From Lentisphaeria bacterium (lineage in GTDB: Bacteria; Verrucomicrobiota; Lentisphaeria; Oligosphaerales; Oligosphaeraceae), in the NCBI GenBank assembly GCA_016288215.1, contig JAEEYQ010000051.1, forward strand, positions 28,890 to 92,889: 64,000 nt of DNA, in the 5' to 3' direction. The notes beneath the pieces are model-generated. The model was not told the DNA's origin. It did not search any database and worked only from the letters and a program-made list of their open reading frames with translations. The translations under genes and the position numbers were made by a program. This document shows positions 1 through 8,454 of this stretch, piece by piece (the stretch's first letter is position 1; every line of letters begins with the position of its first letter).

Positions 1-2192
1 AAATTCGGATAGCTGATGACCAGACGGTCGCGAACCGCCATCAGCGTCTCCAAAAAGAGATAGCGGTTGATTTTGGGGAAGCTGGTGTCGCCCAGCCGCC
101 AGCGGCCCCCGCGAATGTCCAAAGTGGATTGGGTGTCCCTGCCGGGGAAGCCGCCCTCCCCCATGCCAAGGACATAGACTTGGCGGAAGGGCACGGGCCG
201 CATGGGCATCAGTCCCGCAATGGTCACGCCATGGGTCAGATAACCGCCTTTGCGGCAGGCGACCGTTCCCGCAAACAACTCAATGGCCGCCACCACGAAC
301 TCAAAGCCCTGCGGAGCGGTGATCTCCTGCAGCATCCCTATGACCTGCAATATCTTACGACGTACGTTATCCTCCAGAATATCACTGTTGGGGACAGCCA
401 GAAAATGGTCCATGACCTGGCCCAACACCTCCAGCCAGCTCCGTTCCCCTTGAGAGCGTGTCGCGCAGGGAAGCCGCCGAAGCGTCCGTCCATCATCCAT
501 GTACGCCACCGCCGCCAGTTCACGGGCCAGCCATTCCACAATTTCAGAGAAACGCAGCGCATTGTCGTCGCCTTCGGCCACCAGGGGCATTGTGACGCCA
601 TCCGCCAGCTGCAGTGTTCCGGAGGCCACCCGCCCCAGCCGCAGCCGTTTCAGAGCCCACGCCCACTGGAAATTGGCCCCATCTCCCTGCTGCTCAAAGT
701 CATCGAAGGCCCCCAATTTCTCCGCCGTGAGGCGACGCCAATCGTCCACATCGTTTTGGGAGACGCCCAATGCCAGCTGAACGCACGGGTTGTCCAGCAC
801 CGCGAACAGCGTCCGTCGGTTCAGACCGTTTCGGGCGAATTCCATGAGCGAGAGGAATCCGGCCAAGTACTTGCTGTCTTCGGAGGACGTGGTGTCAATA
901 AGACCATAGGGCACATCGCCTCTCGCGTCGAAGACCGCCTCGATGACGGGACGGTAGGTCTTCATGTCCGGAACCAGCACGGCGATGTCCGAAAAACGGC
1001 ATTCTGGCCAGGGGCGTTCGCCAGAGCCATCGGGCATCCACACGCTGCCGATGATGGAATTGTACACCATCTCCACCTCGCGCCGCATGCCTGGAGTCCC
1101 CACAATCTGGATGCTCGCATCCTGCGGCCCCTCTGGAGTCGGACTTTGGCGATGGCAGATGGCCTCCTGCACTCGCGTCAAAACCGTGGCGGGAGCCGGC
1201 CGGTTTTCATCCACGATGCATTTCCATTCAAAACCAAAGCAGCCATCGCAGGCTTCCTCCAGCTCAACCAGAAGCCGCATGGTCTCCCGTCCGGCGGTGC
1301 CCCACTTCTGCAGCAGCGGATTCTCGCATTTGATGTCCTCCAATGCGCTTTGCTCCGTGCCCAGACGCTTTCGCCGCTCCAAATCCGTCTCGATGTCCCC
1401 CCAATACTCCAAGCAGACATTGTTGTGGTAGAAGACCACCTCATGGATTTGAGCCAGCCAAACCAAAATGCGGGCCTGAAGCAGAGACAGCGTGGAATGA
1501 CCAAAGAGGTAAAGGGTCCGCGACGGCCCGCGAGGTGCCGTGTCCTTCACACGGTCGTAGAACTGCCGCATGGAAAGCCGCTGGCCCGAAAGAGGAAAAC
1601 GCCCCTGCTCGCCCCAAAGCGCGTTGGCGATGAAGGCCTCTCCCGCCTCCACGCTGCCTGGTTCAGGCGGCTGTAATCCACTCACATTCAATCCATTAAG
1701 CCAATTTGAGACGATTTCAGGGCGGCGAACCTCATATTCGTCCATCAGGCTGGCCAACTTGTCCGCCAACTGCCATGCCATGGAGGATTGCCTTCGGGAA
1801 AGGACGTTCCCCGCTCCGCCGTCGCCCTGCGGCTGCTCAAAATAGGTGCGGAACGGCGCCAACTCGGGGGCGTCGCTCTCCATCAGCATGCCCGCGATGG
1901 CCACCGCATAGGCATGCTCAGGAAGCAGTTCGCCATTCTCCCCTTCCGGAAGACTTTCCCGCATCAGATTCGTGAGCAATTTCTCCATGAAGGGGAACTC
2001 AAGGCCGGCGCAAAGCCCCTTCTCTTTGGCGAAGACGCGCATTTGCAACCACTTGGCAATATTTGTGTTGGGCACGCCAATGGCCACCGTCTCAAAGGGA
2101 TCCCCTCCCTGCGAACGCCGCCGCAAAAGCTCGCTCTTCAAATGCAGGGCCAAATCCTCTATCCGATCACTATAATAAACATGCAAACCCAT
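1..2192 (-). CDS. recC: RecC, exodeoxyribonuclease V gamma subunit (3' part cut by window edge)
   Basis: This is the RecC subunit of the RecBCD helicase-nuclease, which processes double-strand DNA ends for recombination. I translated the minus strand from ATG 2192 and the frame stays open to base 1, giving about 730 residues, roughly two thirds of a typical RecC. The start reads MGLHVYYSDRIEDLALHL, matching the RecC N-terminus (short beta strand, then a conserved SNRLE-like element). Further in are NIAKWLQM, TLYLFGHSTLSLLQ, FSDIAVLVPDMKTYRPVIEAVF-like text and, at the edge, LFLETLMAVRDRLVISY, all typical RecC segments in the right order. A G-rich ribosome site precedes the ATG and an AT-rich promoter-like stretch lies at 2212-2231. 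The partners recB and recD would be expected beyond the left edge. Confidence 0.9.
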   Translation of the reverse strand, partial: MGLHVYYSDRIEDLALHLKSELLRRRSQGGDPFETVAIGVPNTNIAKWLQMRVFAKEKGLCAGLEFPFMEKLLTNLMRESLPEGENGELLPEHAYAVAIAGMLMESDAPELAPFRTYFEQPQGDGGAGNVLSRRQSSMAWQLADKLASLMDEYEVRRPEIVSNWLNGLNVSGLQPPEPGSVEAGEAFIANALWGEQGRFPLSGQRLSMRQFYDRVKDTAPRGPSRTLYLFGHSTLSLLQARILVWLAQIHEVVFYHNNVCLEYWGDIETDLERRKRLGTEQSALEDIKCENPLLQKWGTAGRETMRLLVELEEACDGCFGFEWKCIVDENRPAPATVLTRVQEAICHRQSPTPEGPQDASIQIVGTPGMRREVEMVYNSIIGSVWMPDGSGERPWPECRFSDIAVLVPDMKTYRPVIEAVFDARGDVPYGLIDTTSSEDSKYLAGFLSLMEFARNGLNRRTLFAVLDNPCVQLALGVSQNDVDDWRRLTAEKLGAFDDFEQQGDGANFQWAWALKRLRLGRVASGTLQLADGVTMPLVAEGDDNALRFSEIVEWLARELAAVAYMDDGRTLRRLPCATRSQGERSWLEVLGQVMDHFLAVPNSDILEDNVRRKILQVIGMLQEITAPQGFEFVVAAIELFAGTVACRKGGYLTHGVTIAGLMPMRPVPFRQVYVLGMGEGGFPGRDTQSTLDIRGGRWRLGDTSFPKINRYLFLETLMAVRDRLVISYPN

Positions 2193-2211
2193 GGATTGCC
2201 CCGCTCCCTTT

Positions 2212-2231
2212 TTTATATCCTATACTATATG
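2212..2231 (-). promoter_or_regulatory. AT-rich promoter-like element upstream of recC
   Basis: Read on the minus strand this is CATATAGTATAGGATATAA, about 20 bases before the recC start. It resembles the AT-rich elements upstream of several other genes here (13055, 15922, 22682, 41672, 60406). Its function as a promoter is inferred. Confidence 0.45.
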
Positions 2232-2362
2232 TTTTCAGATGATACGCTTCTTTTCCTCAAAATCTTTCACCTCGCCGAAAGAATAACAAAGAAAAAGTTA
2301 TTGTGCCAAATTTGTTGGATAAATGATGAAAAAAGTGTAACTATTCAGAACCTTTCCGCAAA

Positions 2363-2488
2363 GCCGTTTCGCGGCTGTAATTCGGCCCCGTTGGGGCCGT
2401 GGAGTCATGGGGGAAGCCTTGCCCCCGGGTTTCGCTTTGCTCAACCCGAGGTTAAGCTAATTGAGCCGCGTTGCGGCTCTTTTTGAAG
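2363..2488. repeat. REP-like palindrome cluster (degenerate family B)
   Basis: Successive short hairpins: AGCCG/CGGCT, GGCCCCGTTGGGGCC, GGGGGAAGCCTTGCCCCC, GGGTTTCGCTTTGCTCAACCC and GAGCCGCGTTGCGGCTC followed by TTTTT. The last could act as a terminator in the + direction, although no + gene precedes it. The layout is a degenerate relative of the copies at 2522 and 43803. Confidence 0.6.
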
Positions 2489-2521
2489 CATGATGGCATG
2501 TGAACTTGCATGTCATGTGTT

Positions 2522-2632
2522 TTGTAAGGCCCTGAAAGGGCCTAATTTACGTAACCCCGGGTCAAGCGAAGCAAGACCCGGGGGTGAATGTTTCTCCTCT
2601 GATTCCACAGCCCTGAAGGGGCTGAATTACGA
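2522..2632 (+). repeat. REP-like palindrome cluster, family B copy 1
   Basis: Contains CCCTGAAAGGG, a CCCCGGGTC...GACCCGGGG inverted repeat around a short AGCGAAGC loop, then AGCCCTGAAGGGGCT. A second copy with the same order and spacing lies at 43803-43912, differing at scattered bases, so this is a dispersed repeat family. Confidence 0.8.
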
Positions 2633-2707
2633 CCATTAATATTGACATTATGGATAGAATCTGAACAATAGCCATAACTTATTGATAATAAGCAACTTGC
2701 AAAATAA

Positions 2708-4687
2708 TCAATTCATCAGGATGTCATAATCCGCCGCCCCTCCGACGTAGCGGTAGACCCCCGGAGCGCTCTCGATGGTGCGGCCGTATTTTGATGACAT
2801 GCCGGAAGGCAACCCTTCCCCTTGTATGTCCGCCTGGCCACCCTCCCGAAGCGGCGACACAATGACCAGAGCCGCTTTTCCGAAATCCGTCCGCATAAGG
2901 GAGGCGTCCACCCGCCCGCTTGTGGCTTTGACGGGAATTTTCACATGCGGCGTGGCGGACATGATGAACGGCTCAAGCTCGCGGAGCGTCTCGCCAATCT
3001 GACAAAGTTCCTTCCAGCGGGCATCATAGCGACGATTTTCGTGAGATTTGCGCAAATCGAAATCCGAATAGAAGAGGAAGCCCCTTGCGCCGTGGATGGC
3101 GTGCAGCAACGCCATGGCCAGCGTCTCCCCTGCAGTTGGACAACGCGACGACTTGAAGAACTCCTCTGCCGTCACGTCCGCCGTGTTGCTGTACAATGCC
3201 GCGTTGAACGCCTGCGGCACGGCCCACAGCGCCATGGTGCCATTCGCCCTCAAGGCCGCCTTCTCCGTATCCTCAAGTGCCTGCGCAACCGAGAAGATGC
3301 CACTGTCCGCAGGCGTATTGACTGGATATGGATCAATGCCCAGCACATCGTAGCTGCCTCCAAAAAAGGGCAAATCCGCATAGCTGCAGAAAAGCGCCCA
3401 GGTGGGATGGTCGGGATCCAACAGGTTGATGGTGGCGCGGCGCTCCAGAATCTCCGGCACCATTCGTCGCGGCATTTCATCGGAGGTATACCATGCCAAA
3501 ATGGCGGGATGGTCCTTCAGCGCCGTGACGGTCGCCACCGCGGCCTCCCGGTTGCTTCCTTCCATGAAAGGATTTGGGTCATCCGCCGGATAGTAGTCCT
3601 TCATGGAATAGACCACCATGATGCCCGCCTCATGGCATGCGTCCAGTCCCTCCCGCTTGGCTTCAAAGCCCTTAAGCGTTGTTCCAGGCAATGTTACACC
3701 ATTGTAAGGCATGATGGTGTTGAAGGGGGATTGGCTTAACACGTCAAGATTGCAGTTCATCTTGTTGCCGTCTTCCCAATTGCGGGAGATTCCCGCCACA
3801 AACCAGCCGAGGGGCATGAAAGGCTTCCCATCGACCATGCAACGCCCAATCGAATCAATGTAAACCATTGCAGACAAGTTATTTACAAGTTTAACGGCAG
3901 ATTTGGACACAGGGAAATCAATGTCCTTGGAAAGGGGTTTCATCTCTATGGTATAAGTCCCGCAGGGCAGACTGCTTGCATCAATCTTCGCATGGCCATC
4001 GGCCACCGGCACGCCGCCCTGCAAGGCGATTTTTCCCGCATCGTCTTTCCACACCACATTCAATGTCGAGATCTCCACGTCTTCCGAAGCAACGACGCGC
4101 ACATCCATCGCCTCCCCCCGCAACATCCTGCCATTGGAGACATTCAGCGGATAGACATTCGCCTCGCCGACGATCTCCTCCAATGTGAAATCATCGAAGA
4201 AGACAGTCCCCTGCGTTCCGTTCCGCAGATAGGCAAGCAGCGAAAAGGTGAATTCCGGATTGGATGGCGCCGTGAATTCTCCCGAATAGTGAATCCATTC
4301 ATCGTGAGTCGTCGTCACCATTTTCAGCATGGTGAAACTGATCCATGCGCCGCCCGCATACCAATCCACGCTCACAGCCGCTCCTTCGCCAGGCAGCGTG
4401 CCGACGATTTTCATCCACCAGCCCAGCTTGTAGGAACGTCCGTGCCTCAATGAAAAGGGACGCCCCATGAAACGATAACCCTGGTCAGTCCGCTCGCATT
4501 TCAACGCGGCACCGCCATCTCGCCCCCATGGCCCAATCGCATATTCCGATGTGATCGGCCATGCGTCAAGATTGTCCTCAAACGTTCCACCCGGCAATGG
4601 AAAAGGGCGGCTGGCGGCTGCCTCCACATGCATGCCAAAGCAGATTGCCAGAAGAATCATCATACTGAATACACGTGAGTTGCGCAC
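2708..4687 (-). CDS. Secreted glycoside-hydrolase-like protein with N-terminal carbohydrate-binding-like domain
   Basis: The 659-residue product has a signal peptide (about residues 1-24, hydrophobic ILLAICFGM, then EAAAS). Residues 30-170 look like a jelly-roll carbohydrate-binding module: paired aromatic strands ending in VFFDDFTLEEI, as in CBM4/9 or CBM11 proteins. A TIM barrel seems to start near residue 280 (GKPFMPLGWFVAG), with DHPAILAWYTSDEMP near residue 400, where the acid after Ser-Asp could be the catalytic acid of a clan-A-like fold. Substrate is unknown. The start is GTG at 4687, supported by AAGGGTAACT before it; an ATG eleven or so residues later is the alternative. A second protein with the same DHPAI...DEP signature lies at 24425-25600. 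Confidence 0.65.
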   Translation of the reverse strand: MRNSRVFSMMILLAICFGMHVEAAASRPFPLPGGTFEDNLDAWPITSEYAIGPWGRDGGAALKCERTDQGYRFMGRPFSLRHGRSYKLGWWMKIVGTLPGEGAAVSVDWYAGGAWISFTMLKMVTTTHDEWIHYSGEFTAPSNPEFTFSLLAYLRNGTQGTVFFDDFTLEEIVGEANVYPLNVSNGRMLRGEAMDVRVVASEDVEISTLNVVWKDDAGKIALQGGVPVADGHAKIDASSLPCGTYTIEMKPLSKDIDFPVSKSAVKLVNNLSAMVYIDSIGRCMVDGKPFMPLGWFVAGISRNWEDGNKMNCNLDVLSQSPFNTIMPYNGVTLPGTTLKGFEAKREGLDACHEAGIMVVYSMKDYYPADDPNPFMEGSNREAAVATVTALKDHPAILAWYTSDEMPRRMVPEILERRATINLLDPDHPTWALFCSYADLPFFGGSYDVLGIDPYPVNTPADSGIFSVAQALEDTEKAALRANGTMALWAVPQAFNAALYSNTADVTAEEFFKSSRCPTAGETLAMALLHAIHGARGFLFYSDFDLRKSHENRRYDARWKELCQIGETLRELEPFIMSATPHVKIPVKATSGRVDASLMRTDFGKAALVIVSPLREGGQADIQGEGLPSGMSSKYGRTIESAPGVYRYVGGAADYDILMN

Positions 4688-4710
4688 AGTTACCCTTATT
4701 GTTTCGTTTC

Positions 4711-4825
4711 TTGCAACTATTCAGGGCCCTGATGGACTATGGAAGCAGTTGCCATGGTTTAATTCAGCCTCGAGTGGGGCTCAATCACCATTGCGAGTAC
4801 CGCTTGCGGACAGGTTCTGAAATTA
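4711..4825. repeat. Degenerate REP-like element
   Basis: Between the glycosidase-like gene and murG. It holds CTATTCAGGGCCCTGATGG, a GAGTGGGGCTC stem and an ACAGGTTCTGAA end that echo the edges of the family B repeats at 2522 and 43803. It also covers the upstream region of the glycosidase-like gene, so it may contain that gene's promoter. Confidence 0.4.
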
Positions 4826-4841
4826 CCCTAACTATTAACTG

Positions 4842-5978
4842 CTAATCACTTAGCGTTTGCTCTTCCAGCAAGGCGCAGAGCTTGGCGGTGGCGTCGGGTT
4901 GGGCAATGGCCTTCAGGGCCTGGCCGCGGGCGTCCCACTCCGCCGGATTGTCCAGCCATTGGCGGATAAGGGCGGCCAGCTTTTCGGGGGTCGCGGTCTT
5001 CTGCGCCAGATGGCAGGCGGCGCCAATGGCCTCCAACGTTTTGGCGTTGGCGGTCTGATGGTCATCCGCCGCCCACGGTAAAGGAATGAGAATCAAGGGT
5101 TTGCCGAAAAGAGCCAATTCGCAGATGCTGGAGGCGCCGGAACGGCAAATGACCAAATCCGCGCAAAGATAGCACTGTTCGATGTCCGGATCGAGCCGTT
5201 TGACACAGGCGGGAATTCCCGCGTCCGCATAGGCCTGAATCAGAGCCTGATTGTCATCCGTGCCAGTCAGATGGATGAATTGGAGGCGACCGCTCACATC
5301 CTTCAGCAAGGGCAGATTTGCCATCACCAGTTCATTGACGGAACGGGCGCCCTGGCTTCCCCCAAAGACCAACACGGTCTTGCGATCCGCCGTGAGTCCA
5401 TAGAGCGCACGGCATTCCTCCAGAGGACGATGGACGCCATTGGCGGCGTCCACAATGGCCTGCCGCAATGGCATGCCCACCTGGACGGCGCGGCAGCCCT
5501 TTGCCTGCTCTGGCCTGGCCAACGGCATCGACAGGCCGATGGCACTGGCCCGACGCAGCGCCAGCCGATTCGCCTTGCCCATCCAGGCGTTGCCTTCATG
5601 AAGCACCAACGGTACCTTCATGCCGTAAAGGGCCAGACAGGGCGGCACAGCGGCAAAGCTCCCCATGCCCAACAGCACATCGGGGTTCAAACGCTTCAAA
5701 ATCGAACGGGAAGCAACAATGCAGTGGAGCAGCCGAAATGGAAAAAACAGCTTTCCCCCAACGCCTTCCGGCAACCGGACGGTGGGTATCTTCTCCACGG
5801 CCAGCCCTTCCTGCTCCGCGATTTTCCGCTGCTCTTCCGCATGCTGGCCGGAGACCAAGAGGGTCACGCGGTTTCCTTTATCTCTGTAAGTCTTTGCAAC
5901 AGAAAGAGTTGGATAAAAATGACCGCCTGTGCCGCCACAGGCAATTACCAAATGCTTCCCTTGCGCCGCTTTCTCCAT
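4842..5978 (-). CDS. murG: MurG, UDP-GlcNAc--lipid I N-acetylglucosaminyltransferase
   Basis: MurG transfers GlcNAc from UDP-GlcNAc to lipid I at the cytoplasmic membrane face, producing lipid II for peptidoglycan. The 378-residue product has the usual length. The N-terminal Rossmann loop ACGGTGGH lies at residues 13-20. GGSQGARSVN follows near residue 205, and the C-terminal nucleotide-sugar site CRSGASSICELALFGKP leads into IPLPWAADDHQTANA, a MurG hallmark. The gene stands alone rather than in a division/cell-wall cluster: the flanking genes are a symporter and a secreted protein. A heptamer repeat array (6026-6060) occupies its upstream spacer, so its promoter may lie in or across that array. 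Confidence 0.95.
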   Translation of the reverse strand: MEKAAQGKHLVIACGGTGGHFYPTLSVAKTYRDKGNRVTLLVSGQHAEEQRKIAEQEGLAVEKIPTVRLPEGVGGKLFFPFRLLHCIVASRSILKRLNPDVLLGMGSFAAVPPCLALYGMKVPLVLHEGNAWMGKANRLALRRASAIGLSMPLARPEQAKGCRAVQVGMPLRQAIVDAANGVHRPLEECRALYGLTADRKTVLVFGGSQGARSVNELVMANLPLLKDVSGRLQFIHLTGTDDNQALIQAYADAGIPACVKRLDPDIEQCYLCADLVICRSGASSICELALFGKPLILIPLPWAADDHQTANAKTLEAIGAACHLAQKTATPEKLAALIRQWLDNPAEWDARGQALKAIAQPDATAKLCALLEEQTLSD

Positions 5979-6025
5979 GTCACCCCGCTGATGTCCCTGT
6001 TCCCAATCCTCTAAATCTTATTGTC

Positions 6026-6060
6026 AAATTCCTAATTTCTAATTCCTAATTTCTAATTGC
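6026..6060. repeat. Heptamer array (AATTAGR family)
   Basis: On the + strand TTCCTAA and TTTCTAA alternate for about five 7-base units. The array starts directly at the symporter stop codon (6061) and fills the spacer to murG. Similar arrays occur at 22499, 35633, 38961, 46218, 47609 and 63806. Confidence 0.8.
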
Positions 6061-8313
6061 CTACTGCATGTCTTCCTTCCGCACCATGCCATCGTCCTTG
6101 CTATTGGCGGCGGCGTTGGCGGCCTCCTTGTCCTCCCGCAAGGCCTTGAAGAGCCGCCGCAGATCCCGCGTGCCGCCCAAAGTGAACCAAATGGTGGTGG
6201 CAATGCCAATGAGCAGCGAGACCGGCAGTTCGTAGAAGCGCCACACATTGAACCACGTGGACTCCTGCCAGCGCCATTTCAAAGGCAGGTTCCAGGTGGC
6301 CTCTGTCAGGAAGACCAGGAAGCTCCATGTGCTCCACAGAATGACGCTCCACGCCAGCGCGCGGTCGCCTTTCGTGTATTCAGGCGTGAAGCCAAGAAGC
6401 ACGCGCTTCCAGTCGAAGCCCTTCTTTTCGGTAGGCTTCTCCTCTTTGGCGCCTTCGGCCACAAAGTGTTCCAGATTGTATTCGCCGCGATGGAGCAGTT
6501 TGTCCAGGTTGTAGTCTTTTTTGCAGGTCAGCAGCGAGAGCACAATATAGAAGGTAAGGGCGGAAAGCATGCCAAGGAAATAGAACTCCTGGCTGGTGAT
6601 GGGGAACTTCTCCATGAACTGCTCCGGAGAAGCCTCCCAATTGACGAAGGGGAGCCTCTCGCCCAAATTGCACAGCGTCTGACGGAAGGTCTCCAAGGCC
6701 TCTGGCATGGCATTGTGCAGCATGGGGTAGATGAGCGTGGTCCACTTCTGGTCCAGCAGGAAGCCGCTGATGGCGAAGAACAGACCCACGGTCATGGCGG
6801 CATAGGCGCCGGCGGCGGTGCCCTTCTTCCAGTAGAGGCCGCCAATGATGCAGGCGCCCGCGCCGCCGAGGAAGATGGTGCCGGTCATGGCGAAGAACTG
6901 GAGGATGTAGTCGCCCTGGCTGAAATAGAAGCTGAAGAACCACGCGAAGAGGGCGATGCCGAAGATGGCCAGCCGCAGCAGCAGGATCTGGGTCTTGCTC
7001 TGGAAGGGCTTGTTGCGGATGGGCAGAACCAAGTCCTGCACGAAAATCGTGCCCCAGCTGTGGAGATAGGTGGTGTCCGTGGACACCATGAGGAAGATCA
7101 TGAGGGCGCAGAAGATTCCCGTGACGCCCATGGGAAGGATGTGGCGGAGGGCGACAGGAACCAGCATCTGGTTCTTGATGGTGTTGCGATGGCGGTTGGT
7201 GGAGTTGATGGCGGTGGCCAGCTCGCTGGTGTCATCCACGGTGACGGCGCCTTTCTCCTCCAGATAGGCCACTTGGTCAGGCGTATATGCAAACTCTTGG
7301 GAGACCATGACATCCAACTCGTCGTTGACCATTTGGGCCCGGTCCTTGTAGGCGCTGGAGTTCATGTAGGTGTAGGCGGCGATGACCAACAGCATAAGGG
7401 CGAGGCCCTGGAAGCCAGCCCGCCATTGGGCCAGCACGCCCGCCATCTTCTGCTCGTGGGGATTGGCGGCGGAGCACAGATAGCCCTGGTTGCCCAGCCA
7501 TGCGTTGCGGTTGTAGATGGCGCTAAACATGCCGATGAAAATGTACAACAGGTTGAAATTGGACAACTTGCCCACGTTGAACGGATTGAAGAAGCTCATG
7601 CCGACAGGACGGCTCAAAATGGCCTCCTGCACATCGACAATGCTGAAGGTCATCAGCAGCGCGATGACAACGATTGAATAGGCAAAATATCCGTAAATAC
7701 CTTGGCAACAGTCAGTTACGATAGTCGTCAATTGGCCGCCCGTCAACACGATGAAGAGGGCGATGCCCAAGAAGAGGGCCATGAGAGAACCGTAGGTGGA
7801 GAAGGTGAGGCCCAGGAAGGAGAAGGTGAAGGGCAGTCCGCAGTAGTAGATGATGAAGCGTCCGGCCACGGCGGGGAAGAGGGCATAATTGATGGTGCCT
7901 GAGATGAAGGCCAGGCCGCCGGCGAAAATGCGGAAGCCGCGGCTGTAGCGCAGCTCGAAGAACTGGGCCATGGTCAGCACACGGGTCTCGCGGTAGCGGT
8001 AGGTGACAAAGCCGGTCAGCGTCATGATCAGTCCCACGGCCCAAACCAGATTGTTCCAGAAGCCCAAGGCGAAACCCGTTTGGTATTGCATCTCAAAGAT
8101 GGCGCAGACGGAAATCAGTCCCATGCCCGCCGTGCCGTCGGCCACCGTCAACAGATAGCGCCCCGCCTTTCGGCCAGCGGCCAAAAAGCCGGAGACACTG
8201 CTGACATAGTGCTGGACCTTGCAGCCCATGAAAACCACGATGATGAGCGGAATGAAGATAATCATCCAGTCCAGCCAACTCATGGTGTCGGTCATCGTCA
8301 GAGCAAGAGGCAT
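6061..8313 (-). CDS. Solute:sodium symporter (SSS family), long form
   Basis: Integral membrane transporter of the SSS/SLC5 superfamily, probably coupling Na+ entry to uptake of a sugar or other organic solute. The 750-residue product opens with a hydrophobic helix (LDWMIIFIPLIIVVFMG), then FLAAGRKAGRYLLTVAD, the position of the conserved first-repeat motif. Many further hydrophobic helices follow, and FRETRVLTMAQFFELRYSRGFR is typical of the family. It is far longer than a standard member (about 500 residues) because of a soluble insert around residues 330-380 and a C-terminal region with extra helices. It shares this architecture with the protein at 31097-33514. AAGGAG precedes the ATG. Substrate cannot be told from sequence. 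Confidence 0.85.
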   Translation of the reverse strand: MPLALTMTDTMSWLDWMIIFIPLIIVVFMGCKVQHYVSSVSGFLAAGRKAGRYLLTVADGTAGMGLISVCAIFEMQYQTGFALGFWNNLVWAVGLIMTLTGFVTYRYRETRVLTMAQFFELRYSRGFRIFAGGLAFISGTINYALFPAVAGRFIIYYCGLPFTFSFLGLTFSTYGSLMALFLGIALFIVLTGGQLTTIVTDCCQGIYGYFAYSIVVIALLMTFSIVDVQEAILSRPVGMSFFNPFNVGKLSNFNLLYIFIGMFSAIYNRNAWLGNQGYLCSAANPHEQKMAGVLAQWRAGFQGLALMLLVIAAYTYMNSSAYKDRAQMVNDELDVMVSQEFAYTPDQVAYLEEKGAVTVDDTSELATAINSTNRHRNTIKNQMLVPVALRHILPMGVTGIFCALMIFLMVSTDTTYLHSWGTIFVQDLVLPIRNKPFQSKTQILLLRLAIFGIALFAWFFSFYFSQGDYILQFFAMTGTIFLGGAGACIIGGLYWKKGTAAGAYAAMTVGLFFAISGFLLDQKWTTLIYPMLHNAMPEALETFRQTLCNLGERLPFVNWEASPEQFMEKFPITSQEFYFLGMLSALTFYIVLSLLTCKKDYNLDKLLHRGEYNLEHFVAEGAKEEKPTEKKGFDWKRVLLGFTPEYTKGDRALAWSVILWSTWSFLVFLTEATWNLPLKWRWQESTWFNVWRFYELPVSLLIGIATTIWFTLGGTRDLRRLFKALREDKEAANAAANSKDDGMVRKEDMQ

Positions 8314-8337
8314 TCGTTTTCTCCTTCTGTCAAAATC

Positions 8338-8358
8338 GTTTCTATATCATATTCATGA
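8338..8358 (-). promoter_or_regulatory. AT-rich promoter-like element upstream of symporter 1
   Basis: Minus-strand text ATGAATATGATATAGAAACG lies about 25 bases before the symporter start and resembles the AT-rich elements upstream of other genes here. Promoter function is inferred. Confidence 0.35.
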
Positions 8359-8454
8359 CATGTCACACATGAAGCTTAATATACCTCAGACAGCATGTTT
8401 GTACAGCATGCACCCAGCCTTAAGGTAAAAAAATCCAGTCCTAGGCACCTTCGT

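Larger units (their letters stand above)
2193..2707. other. Intergenic region rich in palindromic repeats
   Basis: No gene is apparent in these 515 bases. They hold the recC promoter region and two clusters of short hairpins, 2363-2488 and 2522-2632. The remainder (2633-2707) is AT-rich, with TCTGAACAATAG, which recurs in related form after the repeat near 43930. Confidence 0.7.

Noticed and set aside
129..1676. Long open frame on the + strand (515 codons)
   Set aside because: It is antisense to recC, has a composition typical of a mirror frame (His/Arg/Gln-rich) and shows no protein family pattern.
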